Shown: positions 34,461 through 43,954, numbered from the stretch's first letter. The stretch: 64,000 nucleotides of DNA from Gimesia aquarii (GCF_007748195.1 NZ_CP037920.1:1159536-1223535); one strand, 5' to 3'. The notes: generated by a model from the letters alone, not told the origin. Made by a program: numbers and translations.

Positions 34461-34504
34461 GACTGTCGATCCGGGGGTTGCGGGTTCAAGTCCCGTCGGC
34501 CTCG
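34461..34504 (+). pseudogene. 3' half of tRNA-Asp(GTC), candidate right attachment site
   Basis: From 34461 the DNA reads as the 3' half of a class I tRNA: anticodon loop CTGTCGA (anticodon GTC at 34465-34467), stem TCCGG, 5-base variable loop, T arm GCGGG-TTCAAGT-CCCGT, acceptor CGGCCTC and G73. G73 and anticodon GTC agree with Asp. The 5' half is missing: no GAGGCCG acceptor or D arm lies upstream. Tyrosine integrases often target tRNA anticodon arms, leaving an intact gene on one side and this duplicated 3' half on the other. No CCA is encoded. Confidence 0.65.
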
Positions 34505-34511
34505 CTTGATG

Positions 34512-34549
34512 AAACGCTCGTTGTCAACAATGACAGCGAGCGTTTTTTT
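34512..34549 (+). terminator. Factor-independent terminator after the tRNA remnant
   Basis: A 15-bp stem (34512-34526 with 34531-34545, one mismatch) with a 4-base loop, followed by a run of T. Probably the native terminator of the tRNA transcript. Confidence 0.85.
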
Positions 34550-34746
34550 ACGTACCTGGCTATGCTAGTGATCCCACAGTCTCCGGCCTCCAATTGAATA
34601 TCGTGCCGCTCCTTTTAAAGCAAGTCTTATCAGGACAAAGAATGCAACGTTTTTATCTTTGTCAATCGCACTCTAATTTGACACAATATGGCAGCTCCAT
34701 AATGTATCTCTACGACTTTTTCATTCTTAAATGAGATTGAACGCGG

Positions 34747-35448
34747 ATGCCATATGAATTACTCATTCCGATTGTACTCTTTTTTGGTATCATTGGATTT
34801 TTCTTTATTTTGATCGTCACAGTCTGCTTGTGGGAAAAGCGTCCCATCCAGCCATACTATATACCAATTGACGGAGAAGAATATACGCCCTCTGATCTGG
34901 CTGCAGAAGCTAATAATGATGCATTTAAAGCTGGCTACATTAACGGTGGTTTGTTTCACTGTGGAAAAGCGAAAATGTACCGGATTCGCTGTGACTTCTG
35001 GATTTCCCCAGATTATTTAACGCTTGTCGTTGTCAGTAGTGGAACTGTCGCCAAAATTCCAGCAAACGGAATCTCATTCTATTCATGGGCAGAAGAGGGG
35101 AAAATCTTGTGTACCACCAACGAAATCGGTGAGCAGGACATTTCTGGCGTTGAAGAACAAATTACCTGGCCTAATTTAAAATTTCGAGAGCTAGCACAAA
35201 AGCATAACAAACGATTAGAGGAGACTCTAGTAAATCCCTTCTCCGCTGATTCGCCTTTGACTAATTTCTTTGAAATCAGAAGAATCAAAGCCAATGCATA
35301 TGTATCACGAAAGTTTGGCTACTTCATCGATGATGAGGAAATGGTATGGCGATTTTCGTTTAAAGGTGCCCTTGCGTTTTACTTCATCACAGTTTGGGTA
35401 CGCCCCCTTCGTCGTTTCTTCCGATCGTTGGGGCTCGTCCGGAATTAA
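34747..35448 (+). CDS. Hypothetical membrane protein
   Basis: 233 residues. A membrane helix near 7-28 at the N-terminus, a polar middle with an FHCGKAKMYR-type strand, and a second weak hydrophobic stretch near 205-220. No family recognised; probably host chromosome, since it lies right of the tRNA remnant and terminator. Confidence 0.6.
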   Translation: MPYELLIPIVLFFGIIGFFFILIVTVCLWEKRPIQPYYIPIDGEEYTPSDLAAEANNDAFKAGYINGGLFHCGKAKMYRIRCDFWISPDYLTLVVVSSGTVAKIPANGISFYSWAEEGKILCTTNEIGEQDISGVEEQITWPNLKFRELAQKHNKRLEETLVNPFSADSPLTNFFEIRRIKANAYVSRKFGYFIDDEEMVWRFSFKGALAFYFITVWVRPLRRFFRSLGLVRN

Positions 35449-35719
35449 AGTTTAAAAAGTAAAACATCAATTCTCAGGATCGCCGAAGATCCTCAAGGAA
35501 ACTCAACTGGATCAATTCAAGAAAGATGTACTGATAGTAGTATTATCCTACAACCTACATTAATTCGTCTAAATAGAAATAGACGATGGCAATAGAGGCG
35601 AGTATGATCGAAGGATTGCCTGGCTTTTTTCTTACACTTCGGTCGTCAGCCAAAACTCTATTCGGACGCAGTAGATCTGAGAACGACTTAATCACTATTC
35701 ACGTTGCAGAGGTCGCACG

Positions 35720-35971
35720 ATGGATTTAACAGGCTTGATCACATTTTTGATTATTGGTGCCATCGCAGGTTGGTTAGCGGGGATTATCATGAAAGGCGGA
35801 GGCTTTGGACTACTCTTTAACATGGTGATTGGTGTTCTCGGTGCCGTTGTGGGAGGGTTGCTCTTTGGTTTACTTGGCATCGCAGCGGTAGGCTTTATCG
35901 GTTCGATCGTCACAGCAACTGTTGGGGCGATATTACTGCTGTTCATAATTGGGAATATGAAAAAACGTTGA
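35720..35971 (+). CDS. GlsB/YeaQ/YmgE-family stress membrane protein
   Basis: 83 residues, three hydrophobic helices rich in Gly (GAIAGWLAGIIMKGGGFGL) and a basic C-terminus. The family is short, membrane-embedded and often induced by stress; its biochemical role is unclear. A GAGGT site precedes the ATG. Stands alone, with a 270-bp gap upstream. Confidence 0.85.
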   Translation: MDLTGLITFLIIGAIAGWLAGIIMKGGGFGLLFNMVIGVLGAVVGGLLFGLLGIAAVGFIGSIVTATVGAILLLFIIGNMKKR

Positions 35972-36012
35972 TTAGCGAGAGTCGTGGCTTGCAGTGTAAT
36001 GATTGGCAGATT

Positions 36013-36600
36013 TTATTGACGAGTTCCAATTGCCTGGACGACAGCCCCGATCCCGAAATGATTTGTACCCTCTATGACCTCACGCTCTAGTTCAAGCAAG
36101 TGTCGGAACTTCAGCCCTGCTAGCTCTTTTTCCAAGAGTGCTTTGGACATCATCATCTCTTCTGTGGGCGGGCCGCCTGTTTTATGTTTGAGTTGATCGG
36201 GAGTGTAAGCTTCGAGCAGTAAAACGCCATTGCTTTTTAAGCCTTTCACTACTTTTTGATGTAGTTTCTTTCTGATGGGATCAGGAATATGACAGAAAAT
36301 GGAGACGATTCCATCCCATTGATTCTCACCAGGGTCATAGTTTTCCAGGTCGGCGTGAATGAACTCAATGCAGACGTTGTTTTCATCTGCGAGTCTCTTG
36401 GCCTTTTCCAAACCAACAATAGAAGCGTCAACCGCAGTCACATGGTAACCCTGTTGAGCAAGAAATACCGCATTCCGCCCTTCTCCCTCTGCCAGACAGA
36501 GGACTTTCCCAATTGGAATGATGCCGAATTGCACTTTCAGAAAGTCGTTAGGCTCTGTTCCATAGACGTAGTGTTTTGTATCAAATTTTTCATCCCACAT
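36013..36600 (-). CDS. Class I SAM-dependent methyltransferase (TehB-like)
   Basis: 195 residues from the ATG at 36600, preceded by GGAG; the frame also runs from a GTG at 36630. Rossmann motif I is degenerate: LCLAEGEGRNAVFLA, where the usual E/DxGxGxG is AEGEGRN, as in TehB-like proteins. Motif II VDAS and GxxxLE follow. Substrate unknown; the family includes tellurite and thiol methyltransferases. Confidence 0.85.
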   Translation of the reverse strand: MWDEKFDTKHYVYGTEPNDFLKVQFGIIPIGKVLCLAEGEGRNAVFLAQQGYHVTAVDASIVGLEKAKRLADENNVCIEFIHADLENYDPGENQWDGIVSIFCHIPDPIRKKLHQKVVKGLKSNGVLLLEAYTPDQLKHKTGGPPTEEMMMSKALLEKELAGLKFRHLLELEREVIEGTNHFGIGAVVQAIGTRQ

Positions 36601-36915
36601 GGGGAGCTCCAATTTAAGTAGAGGCGACACATAGAGAACTCGCTATTGTATGGTTCGAGATGAATTCGCATCTGAGATCTCGTTGGATTCATCTACAACA
36701 AGGCTCAAAAAATCCTAACGACCCGAACCAGTTTGTCAACAAAGTGCTCTAAACGGTCGTTGTGCCTATGAATGGTTGGTTGATCTTCACGTTGAGGAGA
36801 ATCTCCAGAGATAGATTGTTACCCGGACTTGAAAAATAAATCCATTCAAGAAATGAAGCGAATTTATACCAGAGCATGATGACAAGCTCAGACGAGAAAG
36901 TGAATATGACTGATT

Positions 36916-37224
36916 TCAGCGACACTCTATTTCCAGGCCATCTAAATGAGTCGTCAAGTGATCGAATAGTCTATGTTCGGCTGGCCAGCGCCATGGAAAA
37001 TAAGAGTATGGTGGATATGGAAGTATGGCGAATGTTTGCTGCTTATCTTTAGGATCAGGATATGTTTGCATTACAATATTACAGTGGCGTTTTTTACATT
37101 TTAAAATGCGATAACCATGCATTTCGCATGGCTCGAAATCAGTGACAAACCCGTCACTCTGAATGTTTTCGACCAGCTCGGAAACCTCAGAAGTCGAGAT
37201 GAGTGAAACGTGAACTTGTCCCAC
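36916..37224 (-). CDS. Hypothetical protein
   Basis: 102 residues, no signal or membrane segment, with a Pro/Tyr/Trp-rich part (PYPPYSYFPWRW) and four cysteines. Nothing recognised. Flanked by gaps of 285 and 180 bp with no other gene. Confidence 0.5.
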   Translation of the reverse strand: MGQVHVSLISTSEVSELVENIQSDGFVTDFEPCEMHGYRILKCKKRHCNIVMQTYPDPKDKQQTFAILPYPPYSYFPWRWPAEHRLFDHLTTHLDGLEIECR

Positions 37225-37406
37225 AATGAATTCCTACATCCTAAGTACGTGAAGAGAGTTTTCGTGATTTTACGAAGGACTTCAGCGGTTGTCAAAAATT
37301 TACATCAATATCGATATTTGGTCTGGAGCAGCCGATTCATGTTTTCCGAGACGATGATCATTGTAGAAGCGTCCGAGTAACGGACAATACAAAATGCGGA
37401 GACCAG

Positions 37407-37622
37407 TCAAATTTCTGATCGTTCCTGCTGAGGCAAGTGCCGCAGTGCAGGCCATTCCGCAAAAGCAAGGAAAAATAGGAGCACAATGTTCAAGACCGGG
37501 GTCAAGACTGCAAGACTGATCCAACCGGGGAAGCCGGCTTTGGAACAGATCATCCAAAATGGAATCACGGTGAAAAATATAGAAATAAACCCGATTATGA
37601 TCAATTCAAACAAGCCAGGCAT
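37407..37622 (-). CDS. Small two-helix membrane protein
   Basis: 71 residues: membrane helices near 6-26 and 33-53, then a polar tail. GAGAGG lies upstream of the ATG on the minus strand. Resembles short membrane proteins common in planctomycetes; function unknown. Confidence 0.6.
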   Translation of the reverse strand: MPGLFELIIIGFISIFFTVIPFWMICSKAGFPGWISLAVLTPVLNIVLLFFLAFAEWPALRHLPQQERSEI

Positions 37623-37736
37623 TGATACCTCTCCTCTATGTGATGTTAACTCATGAACGAATTACTGTTTTTCGCAGATCAATGGAATTTCTTGGGCAAT
37701 ATTCTTTAAAATTCTTAATGATAGCTAGTGCTCAAA

Positions 37737-37898
37737 TTATTGAGCTCCCGCTGAAATGCCAACAATTTTTTTGCAAAACGGGCAACAAAATACTCTGTTA
37801 ACAGAAAACCAACCTCGATTGACTTCGACTAATTTGTCTAATTCTTTTTCACAATGGGGGCAAATAGGCTTAATGTCTTCTTTTTCAATTTTTACCAT
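37737..37898 (-). CDS. Small zinc-ribbon protein
   Basis: 53 residues. Two zinc-binding pairs CPHC (13-16) and CPFC (39-42) are joined by a 22-residue link, the classic zinc-ribbon spacing. GGA lies about 8 bases before the ATG. The plus-strand frame over the same DNA is Asn/Thr/Phe-rich and lacks motifs. It may bind nucleic acid or another protein. Confidence 0.7.
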   Translation of the reverse strand: MVKIEKEDIKPICPHCEKELDKLVEVNRGWFSVNRVFCCPFCKKIVGISAGAQ

Positions 37899-38066
37899 AA
37901 TTACATTCCATGTTTTAAAAATAATTTTTGTGAACTTAAAATGTTATTGATATGATAACATCTCAGCTATTCTTCAAAAGTGGAAATAGAAATTTGCGTC
38001 ATCAAACGGGTATCAAATATTTCGCTAGAACTACAAACAGTTTGAATTATTGAAAAGGAGAGTGAT

Positions 38067-39311
38067 ATGATTCTATTGTCGACACGGTCCGCACCTTCCA
38101 CTCTCTTTATAATCTTATTGATAACTGCGGTTGTTCTACCTCTGTCTACCATTGGTGCTCAAAATAAGACAAAAACAGAGGAAATATCCAAAACTTCAGC
38201 CCAGAAAAAAAGCAATGTCGGGACGTCCTCCGCTGCAAGCATGGCAGTAGTCGCTGAGACTACTCAAAATGCTACATTATCTAAGAAAGAAGCTAGTCAT
38301 ACTTTTGTAGACGCCCCGGCTTCAGATGTACTTAAAGAACTTATTCGCGAAGTCCAGAAAAATGAGCAGTTGTATTCTAATCTGAAACTCACCATGACCA
38401 GCGTCTATGAAAAGCTACCCAAGCATGTCGACGTCAATAAACAAAATCAAAGTGAGTCAGAAATATCTATCGACTTGCAGGGGCAGAAGTTTTGTAAACA
38501 TGAAAAAGTAAAGAGCCATTTTTGGGGAGCTGCCTTTTTTGGTATATCTCCAAAACCGACAGAATCTTCTACTAGCGGAACAACGAAAACGATTAATGTG
38601 TTTGATGGAAAAACACGTCGTAGCTTTTGGAAGAGTGATACTTCCCCCGCCACGGTAGGCGAGCCACGACGCGTAAGAAGCGGGGGCCTGATATCAGATG
38701 AACCGCCGAGCCTGACAAATTTAGCGCGTCCGCATATGTTCCTGCTTGATAGTGGGTGTCCGGAAGTCCCCCTTTCAATCTATCTTAAAGGAATCAAGGC
38801 CATATCGGCATATCCAAATCCATCTTACTTTAGCCGTGATTCGGTTATCTCTGTGCACATTCTCGGTGATGCGGAATTTAAAGGGTTACAATGTATTAAG
38901 ATTTTGATCGACACGACTTTAGCAAACGGTATCCGACATAATGGGTGGGAACTTTGGCTGGCCAAGGACCGAAATCTGATTCCCGTGCGTAATTTCAGCT
39001 ACACGTACCGTTGGTCGAAAGAGATGCCAATTGCGGAGTCGACTGTTGATGAATGGAAGGAGATTCGTCCTGGTGTTTGGTTTCCAATAAAAGCTCACAC
39101 TGACCGCTATCATTCACAAACAGTAAAACGTGAGGGAAAACAGAAACTTTCATGGCGGATGCAGTACCACGTCAAATGTGTCTTGCTTGATCCACCTCGA
39201 ATAACACAGGATGTATTTACTAAACTGGAGTTCCCTGAGGGAACCCCCATTACTGTTCGTAATCATGGAAAAGTAAGTACTATCAAAAATGAGGATAAAA
39301 ATTCAAAATGA
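38067..39311 (+). CDS. Secreted hypothetical protein, LolA-like fold possible
   Basis: 414 residues with a signal peptide (about 1-31), a low-complexity Ser/Thr/Lys linker (32-75) and a strand-rich domain. Repeated aromatic strands such as WELWLAKDRNLIPVR and WKEIRPGVWFPI resemble outer-membrane lipoprotein carrier-like domains that are numerous in planctomycetes. A GGAG site precedes the ATG. Likely periplasmic. Confidence 0.6.
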   Translation: MILLSTRSAPSTLFIILLITAVVLPLSTIGAQNKTKTEEISKTSAQKKSNVGTSSAASMAVVAETTQNATLSKKEASHTFVDAPASDVLKELIREVQKNEQLYSNLKLTMTSVYEKLPKHVDVNKQNQSESEISIDLQGQKFCKHEKVKSHFWGAAFFGISPKPTESSTSGTTKTINVFDGKTRRSFWKSDTSPATVGEPRRVRSGGLISDEPPSLTNLARPHMFLLDSGCPEVPLSIYLKGIKAISAYPNPSYFSRDSVISVHILGDAEFKGLQCIKILIDTTLANGIRHNGWELWLAKDRNLIPVRNFSYTYRWSKEMPIAESTVDEWKEIRPGVWFPIKAHTDRYHSQTVKREGKQKLSWRMQYHVKCVLLDPPRITQDVFTKLEFPEGTPITVRNHGKVSTIKNEDKNSK

Positions 39312-39356
39312 CCTTTTGCTGATCTCCTCAGAGAATTAAACCCTTTTACTTTTCGA

Positions 39357-40061
39357 ATGAGTATTGCGAAAATGGAACCCCTGCCAGCGCAACCGAGCTT
39401 GATTCTTCAAGTCGGTTTTATTGTATTGTCTATCCTACTCGTTGCGATGTTTGCCATAGCGCTTCGATCACGGTGGGTATTCGGAATCGGTATAGTCTGG
39501 TTAGTGTTCACAGGTATTATTGGTTCGTCTGGTCTACTGAGCGTTTTTGATTCAACTCCGCCGCGAATTCTCTTGCTGCTTTTTCCGACCTTCGCGGCGA
39601 CGATTGTATTGGGACTTTCGAAATGGGGGAAACACTTATCGCTCCTGCCGTTATCTTTACTGGTTGGATATCAGGCGTTTCGTATTCCCGTTGAGATTCT
39701 GATTCATCTTGCTGCAGAAGAAGGAGTGGCTCCCCCTCAAATGTCTTGGGATGGAATCAATCTGGACGTTTTATCGGGAGCATCCGCACTGCTCTTGTTT
39801 CCCTTTGTGAAGCAGATTCCTAAATGGGGTATTCTTCTCTGGAATACACTCGCACTTTGTCTGTTGATCTGGATCGTCGGCGTTGCGGTATTGAGTTTTC
39901 CCAGTGCATTCCAACGTCTTAAACCAAATAATATCTGGGTGACATATTTTCCTTTCGTCTGGTTGCCGACAATTGCGGTTCCCGCGGCTCTCATTGGACA
40001 CATAGCCGTTTATCGGAAACTATTGAGCAGGAAAGATCAACAGACTGAGAATAAGCATTGA
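39357..40061 (+). CDS. Polytopic membrane protein
   Basis: 234 residues with about seven hydrophobic helices separated by short loops. No motif of a transporter or enzyme is visible. It follows the secreted protein after 45 bp and may share its transcript; it converges with the methyltransferase gene downstream. Confidence 0.65.
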   Translation: MSIAKMEPLPAQPSLILQVGFIVLSILLVAMFAIALRSRWVFGIGIVWLVFTGIIGSSGLLSVFDSTPPRILLLLFPTFAATIVLGLSKWGKHLSLLPLSLLVGYQAFRIPVEILIHLAAEEGVAPPQMSWDGINLDVLSGASALLLFPFVKQIPKWGILLWNTLALCLLIWIVGVAVLSFPSAFQRLKPNNIWVTYFPFVWLPTIAVPAALIGHIAVYRKLLSRKDQQTENKH

Positions 40062-40108
40062 TACAAACATTGTTTAATTTTTAAAACAGTTCTAGTCCCC
40101 TCTCTGTA

Positions 40109-41008
40109 TTATTGCGCTACGTTTTCCTCAGAGTTGCGCTGGAATGCAAGGTAGATCATGCCGCGTTTTTCAAAGCGGTTTATTAGTTGAAGTCCCTGAT
40201 CTTTCGCTGCCTGTTCCACGTCATTTGGTGAGAGTCGGAGTTTGGAATAGGAACTCACAGACATTTCCCAACCGTCTGAGGCCTTTGTATGCAGGATGTC
40301 ATGCACGCAAACGAAATCTGGTTGATATTCAAGAAAACAGGTATGAATGCGTTTCTCATCTGATCGCACAGGAATGAATCTTGCATCCCCCTTGAGTTCG
40401 TTGGTTGTGTAGTCGCGAAATGACAAACAGAGGATGCCGTTGGGAGCCAGAGCTTCTACCGCTTTTTTAATCAGTTGGAAAACTTGATCTTGCGATTCCA
40501 AATGTGTCAGTGTATCACCCATACAAACGATTGTTTCTATCGGCTCATGTATATAATTGGTAAATGTAAGTAGATCATCATGGACAGTTTGAATTTGTAA
40601 ACCTTCCGCTTTAGTTTCAAGTTCGTCGAGCAGGTGCTGGCAGGTATCGAGGGCAACAACTCGCAACCCTAGCTCAGCAAGTGGAATCGTCTGGACTCCA
40701 TGCCCACAACCAAGGTCAATAGCACAACCTGACGAGTTTGTGGTAATTCCGATATGGTCAAAGTAGTCAGACATACTGGCTGACGCAGTATGAAAGTCGC
40801 CCACCATCCACGAATAGATTGGTCCCAGGTGATTTGCGTAGTGATCTGAAACTGTCGATGTCATGTAGCCTGACCAGAGAATTAAGTGATGAATAGATTC
40901 CAAGTATGCTGCCGCAGTGGCAGCAGACATTGTTATCGTATTCATCCGAAGTAATCTGTCAACGCAGGCTGTTCTATCAGCGTTTGTTAATGCATTGTTT
41001 GTAATCAT
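40109..41008 (-). CDS. Class I SAM-dependent methyltransferase
   Basis: 299 residues; a later Met (codon 49, near 40864) begins MTSTVSDHYANHLGPIYSWM and could be the true start, since homologues commonly begin near such a motif. Rossmann motif CAIDLGCGHGVQTIPLAELG binds SAM, with LDTC at the end of the second strand. Substrate unknown. Confidence 0.85.
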   Translation of the reverse strand: MITNNALTNADRTACVDRLLRMNTITMSAATAAAYLESIHHLILWSGYMTSTVSDHYANHLGPIYSWMVGDFHTASASMSDYFDHIGITTNSSGCAIDLGCGHGVQTIPLAELGLRVVALDTCQHLLDELETKAEGLQIQTVHDDLLTFTNYIHEPIETIVCMGDTLTHLESQDQVFQLIKKAVEALAPNGILCLSFRDYTTNELKGDARFIPVRSDEKRIHTCFLEYQPDFVCVHDILHTKASDGWEMSVSSYSKLRLSPNDVEQAAKDQGLQLINRFEKRGMIYLAFQRNSEENVAQ

Positions 41009-41130
41009 TCATACGGAATAGAAGACGCCGGAAAAATGTATGACTCAAATGTGCCTTACGCTATGAAAGAAATTTCCAATCGTGTTACAATTTTGACAAG
41101 CAGAACGTAATTTTTCAGAAGGAGATTCTA

Positions 41131-41562
41131 TTGCCGTTAACCTGGAACTACGATCAAGAACATATTGACTGGGAAGTGCTGGCTCATTTATACAAAATTG
41201 CTCCTCTTGGAGAGAAGAAAGCGGCTGATCTTCAAAAATCTTTTAGCAATAGTATGTATAAGTGTTTTGTGTTTGATGCCACACAACTGATTGGTGTTGG
41301 TCGGGCGCTCGCGGATGGAGTTGACTGTTCCTATATTTGTGACGTTGCCATTCATCCCGACTATCAGGGCAAAGGAATTGGCAAAAAGATCATTCAAAAA
41401 TTAATCAATCTCTCTGAAGGACACAGAAAAATCATTCTATATGCAAATCCGGGCAAAGAAGGTTTCTATAAAAAACTGGGTTTCAAGCGGATGAGTACAG
41501 CAATGGCGATTTTTCAAAACCAGACTCATGCGTTAGAGGTTGGTCTGGTCAATGAATCATAA
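41131..41562 (+). CDS. GNAT-family N-acetyltransferase
   Basis: 143 residues starting at a TTG with AAGGAG upstream. The acetyl-CoA binding motif is clear: VAIHPDYQGKGIGKKIIQKL. A C-terminal NPGKEGFYKKLGF is typical of the family. Transfers an acetyl group from acetyl-CoA to an amine, substrate unknown. Confidence 0.9.
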   Translation: MPLTWNYDQEHIDWEVLAHLYKIAPLGEKKAADLQKSFSNSMYKCFVFDATQLIGVGRALADGVDCSYICDVAIHPDYQGKGIGKKIIQKLINLSEGHRKIILYANPGKEGFYKKLGFKRMSTAMAIFQNQTHALEVGLVNES

Positions 41563-41664
41563 TCAATTACAACTTCACATGTTATTGAGCAGCATTTTAA
41601 GATTATTGTCATACAATCAACTCAACATCGAATCAGATCGTGTCAATTTTTAAAAGGAAAAATC

Positions 41665-42036
41665 ATGCAACTCGGCGCATTTTCAATCAGCCTGACAGTC
41701 AAAGACATTGAAGCTTCTCGAGTGTTCTATGAAAAATTCGGCTTTGAGATCTTCGGTGGAGATGCCTCGCAGAACTGGCTGATCCTCAAGAATGGCGATC
41801 ATATTATCGGTCTTTTTCAAGGTATGTTTGAAAAGAACACATTAACGTTCAATCCGGGTTGGGACAGTAATGCGACACAACTCAATTCGTTTACGGATAT
41901 CAGAGATCTACAACGTGAGTTGAAGTCACAGGGTGTGCCGCTCGTCAGCGAAGCGGACGAAACCACAACAGGACCAGCCAGTTTTGTCGCAATTGACCCC
42001 GACGGAAACCCGATTCTCGTTGATCAGCACGTTTAA
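41665..42036 (+). CDS. VOC-family (glyoxalase-like) protein
   Basis: 123 residues with the betaalphabetabetabeta pattern: [20 protein letters not shown] at the start and [14 protein letters not shown] at the end. AAAAGGA lies ahead of the ATG. The fold binds a metal and acts on small molecules; members include antibiotic resistance and dioxygenase-like proteins. Confidence 0.85.
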   Translation: MQLGAFSISLTVKDIEASRVFYEKFGFEIFGGDASQNWLILKNGDHIIGLFQGMFEKNTLTFNPGWDSNATQLNSFTDIRDLQRELKSQGVPLVSEADETTTGPASFVAIDPDGNPILVDQHV

Positions 42037-42100
42037 CAAAAGGGTATGTCACTAAGTTAGAAGCTATTTCTGACAGTGTAACCCGTAGAGAAACTCAGAT

Positions 42101-42439
42101 ATGACGAATCGTGATTTAACTCTCCGTTTTATTGAACGATTTTGTGCAGGTGACGTGGAAGGCCTGGTTTCGATTCTGGCGGAAAATTTACAATTTCGAG
42201 GGCCATTCCACCAATTCGAGTCCCGAGAGGGCTATCTTACGTGTTTGCGAAATGATCCACCTGTTCCAAGTCAGTTTCAGGTTGTGAGCATCACTGAAAG
42301 TGAAGATCAGGTGGCAGTCTTCTTTGAGTATCAGAAATCAAACGAATCTTTATTGATCGCTCAACTTTTCAAGTGTTTCGATAACCAGATTACTGAAATT
42401 TTGTTGGTCTTTGATGGGCGAGGATTTGTGCCAGACTAG
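42101..42439 (+). CDS. SnoaL-like / NTF2-fold protein
   Basis: 112 residues: N-terminal helix with FIERFCAGDVEGLVSILAEN followed by strands with FRGPFHQFESREGY, the SnoaL-like cone fold. Likely a small-molecule binding or isomerase-like protein; converges with the DUF1569 gene. Confidence 0.75.
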   Translation: MTNRDLTLRFIERFCAGDVEGLVSILAENLQFRGPFHQFESREGYLTCLRNDPPVPSQFQVVSITESEDQVAVFFEYQKSNESLLIAQLFKCFDNQITEILLVFDGRGFVPD

Positions 42440-42489
42440 TTCCGACACTGATTCAAGCTTATGATTGAGTACTCTTTGTGGGCTTACGC

Positions 42490-42957
42490 TTAATTGTTCG
42501 GCACGATAAAACTCATATGCATTTCGGCGTGGCGAAGGTTGAAGTCTTCCCATTCTTTCTTGGTCAGTTTACCAAAACCGGGATGTGGTACGCGTTTCGA
42601 TTCTTGTTTCTGTCGTGCGACTGCTTCCCGCAAAGCAGTGAGCCCATCTTCGGTAGATGTCTTATCAGGAATGAACTTTGCAGTACTCTTGAATCCAGGC
42701 GGGATTGATTTTGTCAGAAATTTGCGTTTCATGAATAAGGACATCAGGAAACGCATAGGTGCAGGCAATTTAAAATCACTTCCATCGATGGATGAGTCCA
42801 AGGCCATCGCGATGTGTTTGAAGTTCTGCCCTAAAGACCAATTGCCTAATGTGCGAATATTACTGGTTGCCAACTGCTCTGCTTCTGCCAGTAATTCATC
42901 GAGAGTTTCGTAGCGCACGGTACGACGGCCTTGAACTTTTTTAGTAACAACCGACAT
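42490..42957 (-). CDS. DUF1569 (DinB-like) protein
   Basis: 155 residues from the ATG at 42957, with AAGGAG well placed. It has RTVRYETLDELLAEAEQL, NWSLGQNFKHIAMALD and an HAEMHMSF end. The His residues of a DinB-like four-helix bundle (HIA, RHAEMH) could hold a metal. It follows the ArsR-type regulator after 51 bp on the same strand, so they probably share a transcript. Confidence 0.8.
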   Translation of the reverse strand: MSVVTKKVQGRRTVRYETLDELLAEAEQLATSNIRTLGNWSLGQNFKHIAMALDSSIDGSDFKLPAPMRFLMSLFMKRKFLTKSIPPGFKSTAKFIPDKTSTEDGLTALREAVARQKQESKRVPHPGFGKLTKKEWEDFNLRHAEMHMSFIVPNN

Positions 42958-43008
42958 TTGATTTCTCCTTGGTTCTAACAAAACTTTATGGGCTTACTAT
43001 AATTATCG

Positions 43009-43356
43009 TTACTTCTTTTTCTCTGGAGACAGCTCATCAAGCAAGTCCCCTAGTGCATCCAGTGATCCTTCCCAGAACTCACGTTGGTGAGTGATCCAGT
43101 CTTGAGCCTCTTGTAGTGGTTTTACCAGTAACCGAAACCTATGCACCCGGCCATCAACCCGGCGTGAGATCAGGCCGGCAGATTCCAGAACTCGCAGATG
43201 TTTCGAGACCGACGGCTGAGCAATTTCAAATGGCTGTCCAAGATCACTGGCCGTGGATTCCCCCCGTTTCGAGAGCATGGAAAGCATCTGCCGGCGCGTA
43301 CTGTCCCCCAGAGCATGAAACGTGCGGTCGAGTTGGTTTTGATATTTAATCGCCAT
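43009..43356 (-). CDS. ArsR-family transcriptional regulator
   Basis: 115 residues with a winged helix-turn-helix: DSTRRQMLSMLSKRGEST, then QPSVSKHLRVLESAGLISRR and a wing. No metal-binding CxC is seen. It is divergent from the SRPBCC gene; regulators of this kind are often paired with SRPBCC proteins and repress the shared promoter. The 107-bp divergent space would be its operator region. Confidence 0.9.
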   Translation of the reverse strand: MAIKYQNQLDRTFHALGDSTRRQMLSMLSKRGESTASDLGQPFEIAQPSVSKHLRVLESAGLISRRVDGRVHRFRLLVKPLQEAQDWITHQREFWEGSLDALGDLLDELSPEKKK

Positions 43357-43463
43357 AGGAATTTTTCGGATCGAACTTTGTATTGTGTTGACAATAGATA
43401 GCCATATGGCTATATTAAATCGGTACTACCATTTTTGTCAAGTTCAAAGAGGTTTTTGAAGCC

Positions 43464-43919
43464 ATGGTTTCCGAATCAACAAATGAAGTCCTGGTCTTAC
43501 GACGCACATTTGCAGCGTCACCAAAAGATGTTTTTCAAGTCTGGACAACACCCGAATATATGCAACGCTGGTTTCGACCGAGTAAGGATTTTGTTCATCC
43601 CTTTATTGAGGTTGATTTGCGTGTGGGTGGGCAATACCGCGTTGGGTTTGAATCACCAGAGGGGACAGTCGATGTCGTCAAAGGCGAGTTTCTTGAAGTG
43701 AATGATCCACAAAAGCTAGTCTATTCATGGTCGTGGGAACAACCGAACGAGTTTGCGGAAATTGAAACACAAGTCACAGTTGATTTTCTTGAAAAAGATG
43801 GTGGCACTGAATTGGTTCTGACACACGAGCGATTCTCAAAACCGGGTATGCAGGAACGGCACATGGCAGGTTGGACAGGAGCACTGGAGCTTCTGAAGGA
43901 ATCTGTGATACAGGATTGA
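43464..43919 (+). CDS. SRPBCC (AHSA1-like) protein
   Basis: 151 residues with family motifs: LRRTFAASPKDVFQVWTTPE, WFRPS, GGQYRV and ELVLTHERF, ending in GWTGALELL. The helix-grip fold holds hydrophobic ligands. GAGG lies upstream. Divergently paired with the ArsR regulator. Confidence 0.9.
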   Translation: MVSESTNEVLVLRRTFAASPKDVFQVWTTPEYMQRWFRPSKDFVHPFIEVDLRVGGQYRVGFESPEGTVDVVKGEFLEVNDPQKLVYSWSWEQPNEFAEIETQVTVDFLEKDGGTELVLTHERFSKPGMQERHMAGWTGALELLKESVIQD

Positions 43920-43954
43920 AAGACTTTGTTTCCTTGCTCATGAATGGGAAAGAC

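Noticed and set aside
34461-34504. Complete tRNA gene
   Set aside because: The 5' acceptor, D arm and 5' anticodon stem do not pair or exist upstream; only the 3' half fits.
34391-34597. 68-residue plus-strand frame
   Set aside because: It runs through the tRNA remnant and terminator; its RVQVPSASL stretch is the usual false translation of a tRNA T arm and acceptor.
35571-35585. Small hairpin CGTCTA/TAGACG as terminator
   Set aside because: Only six pairs and no T-run.
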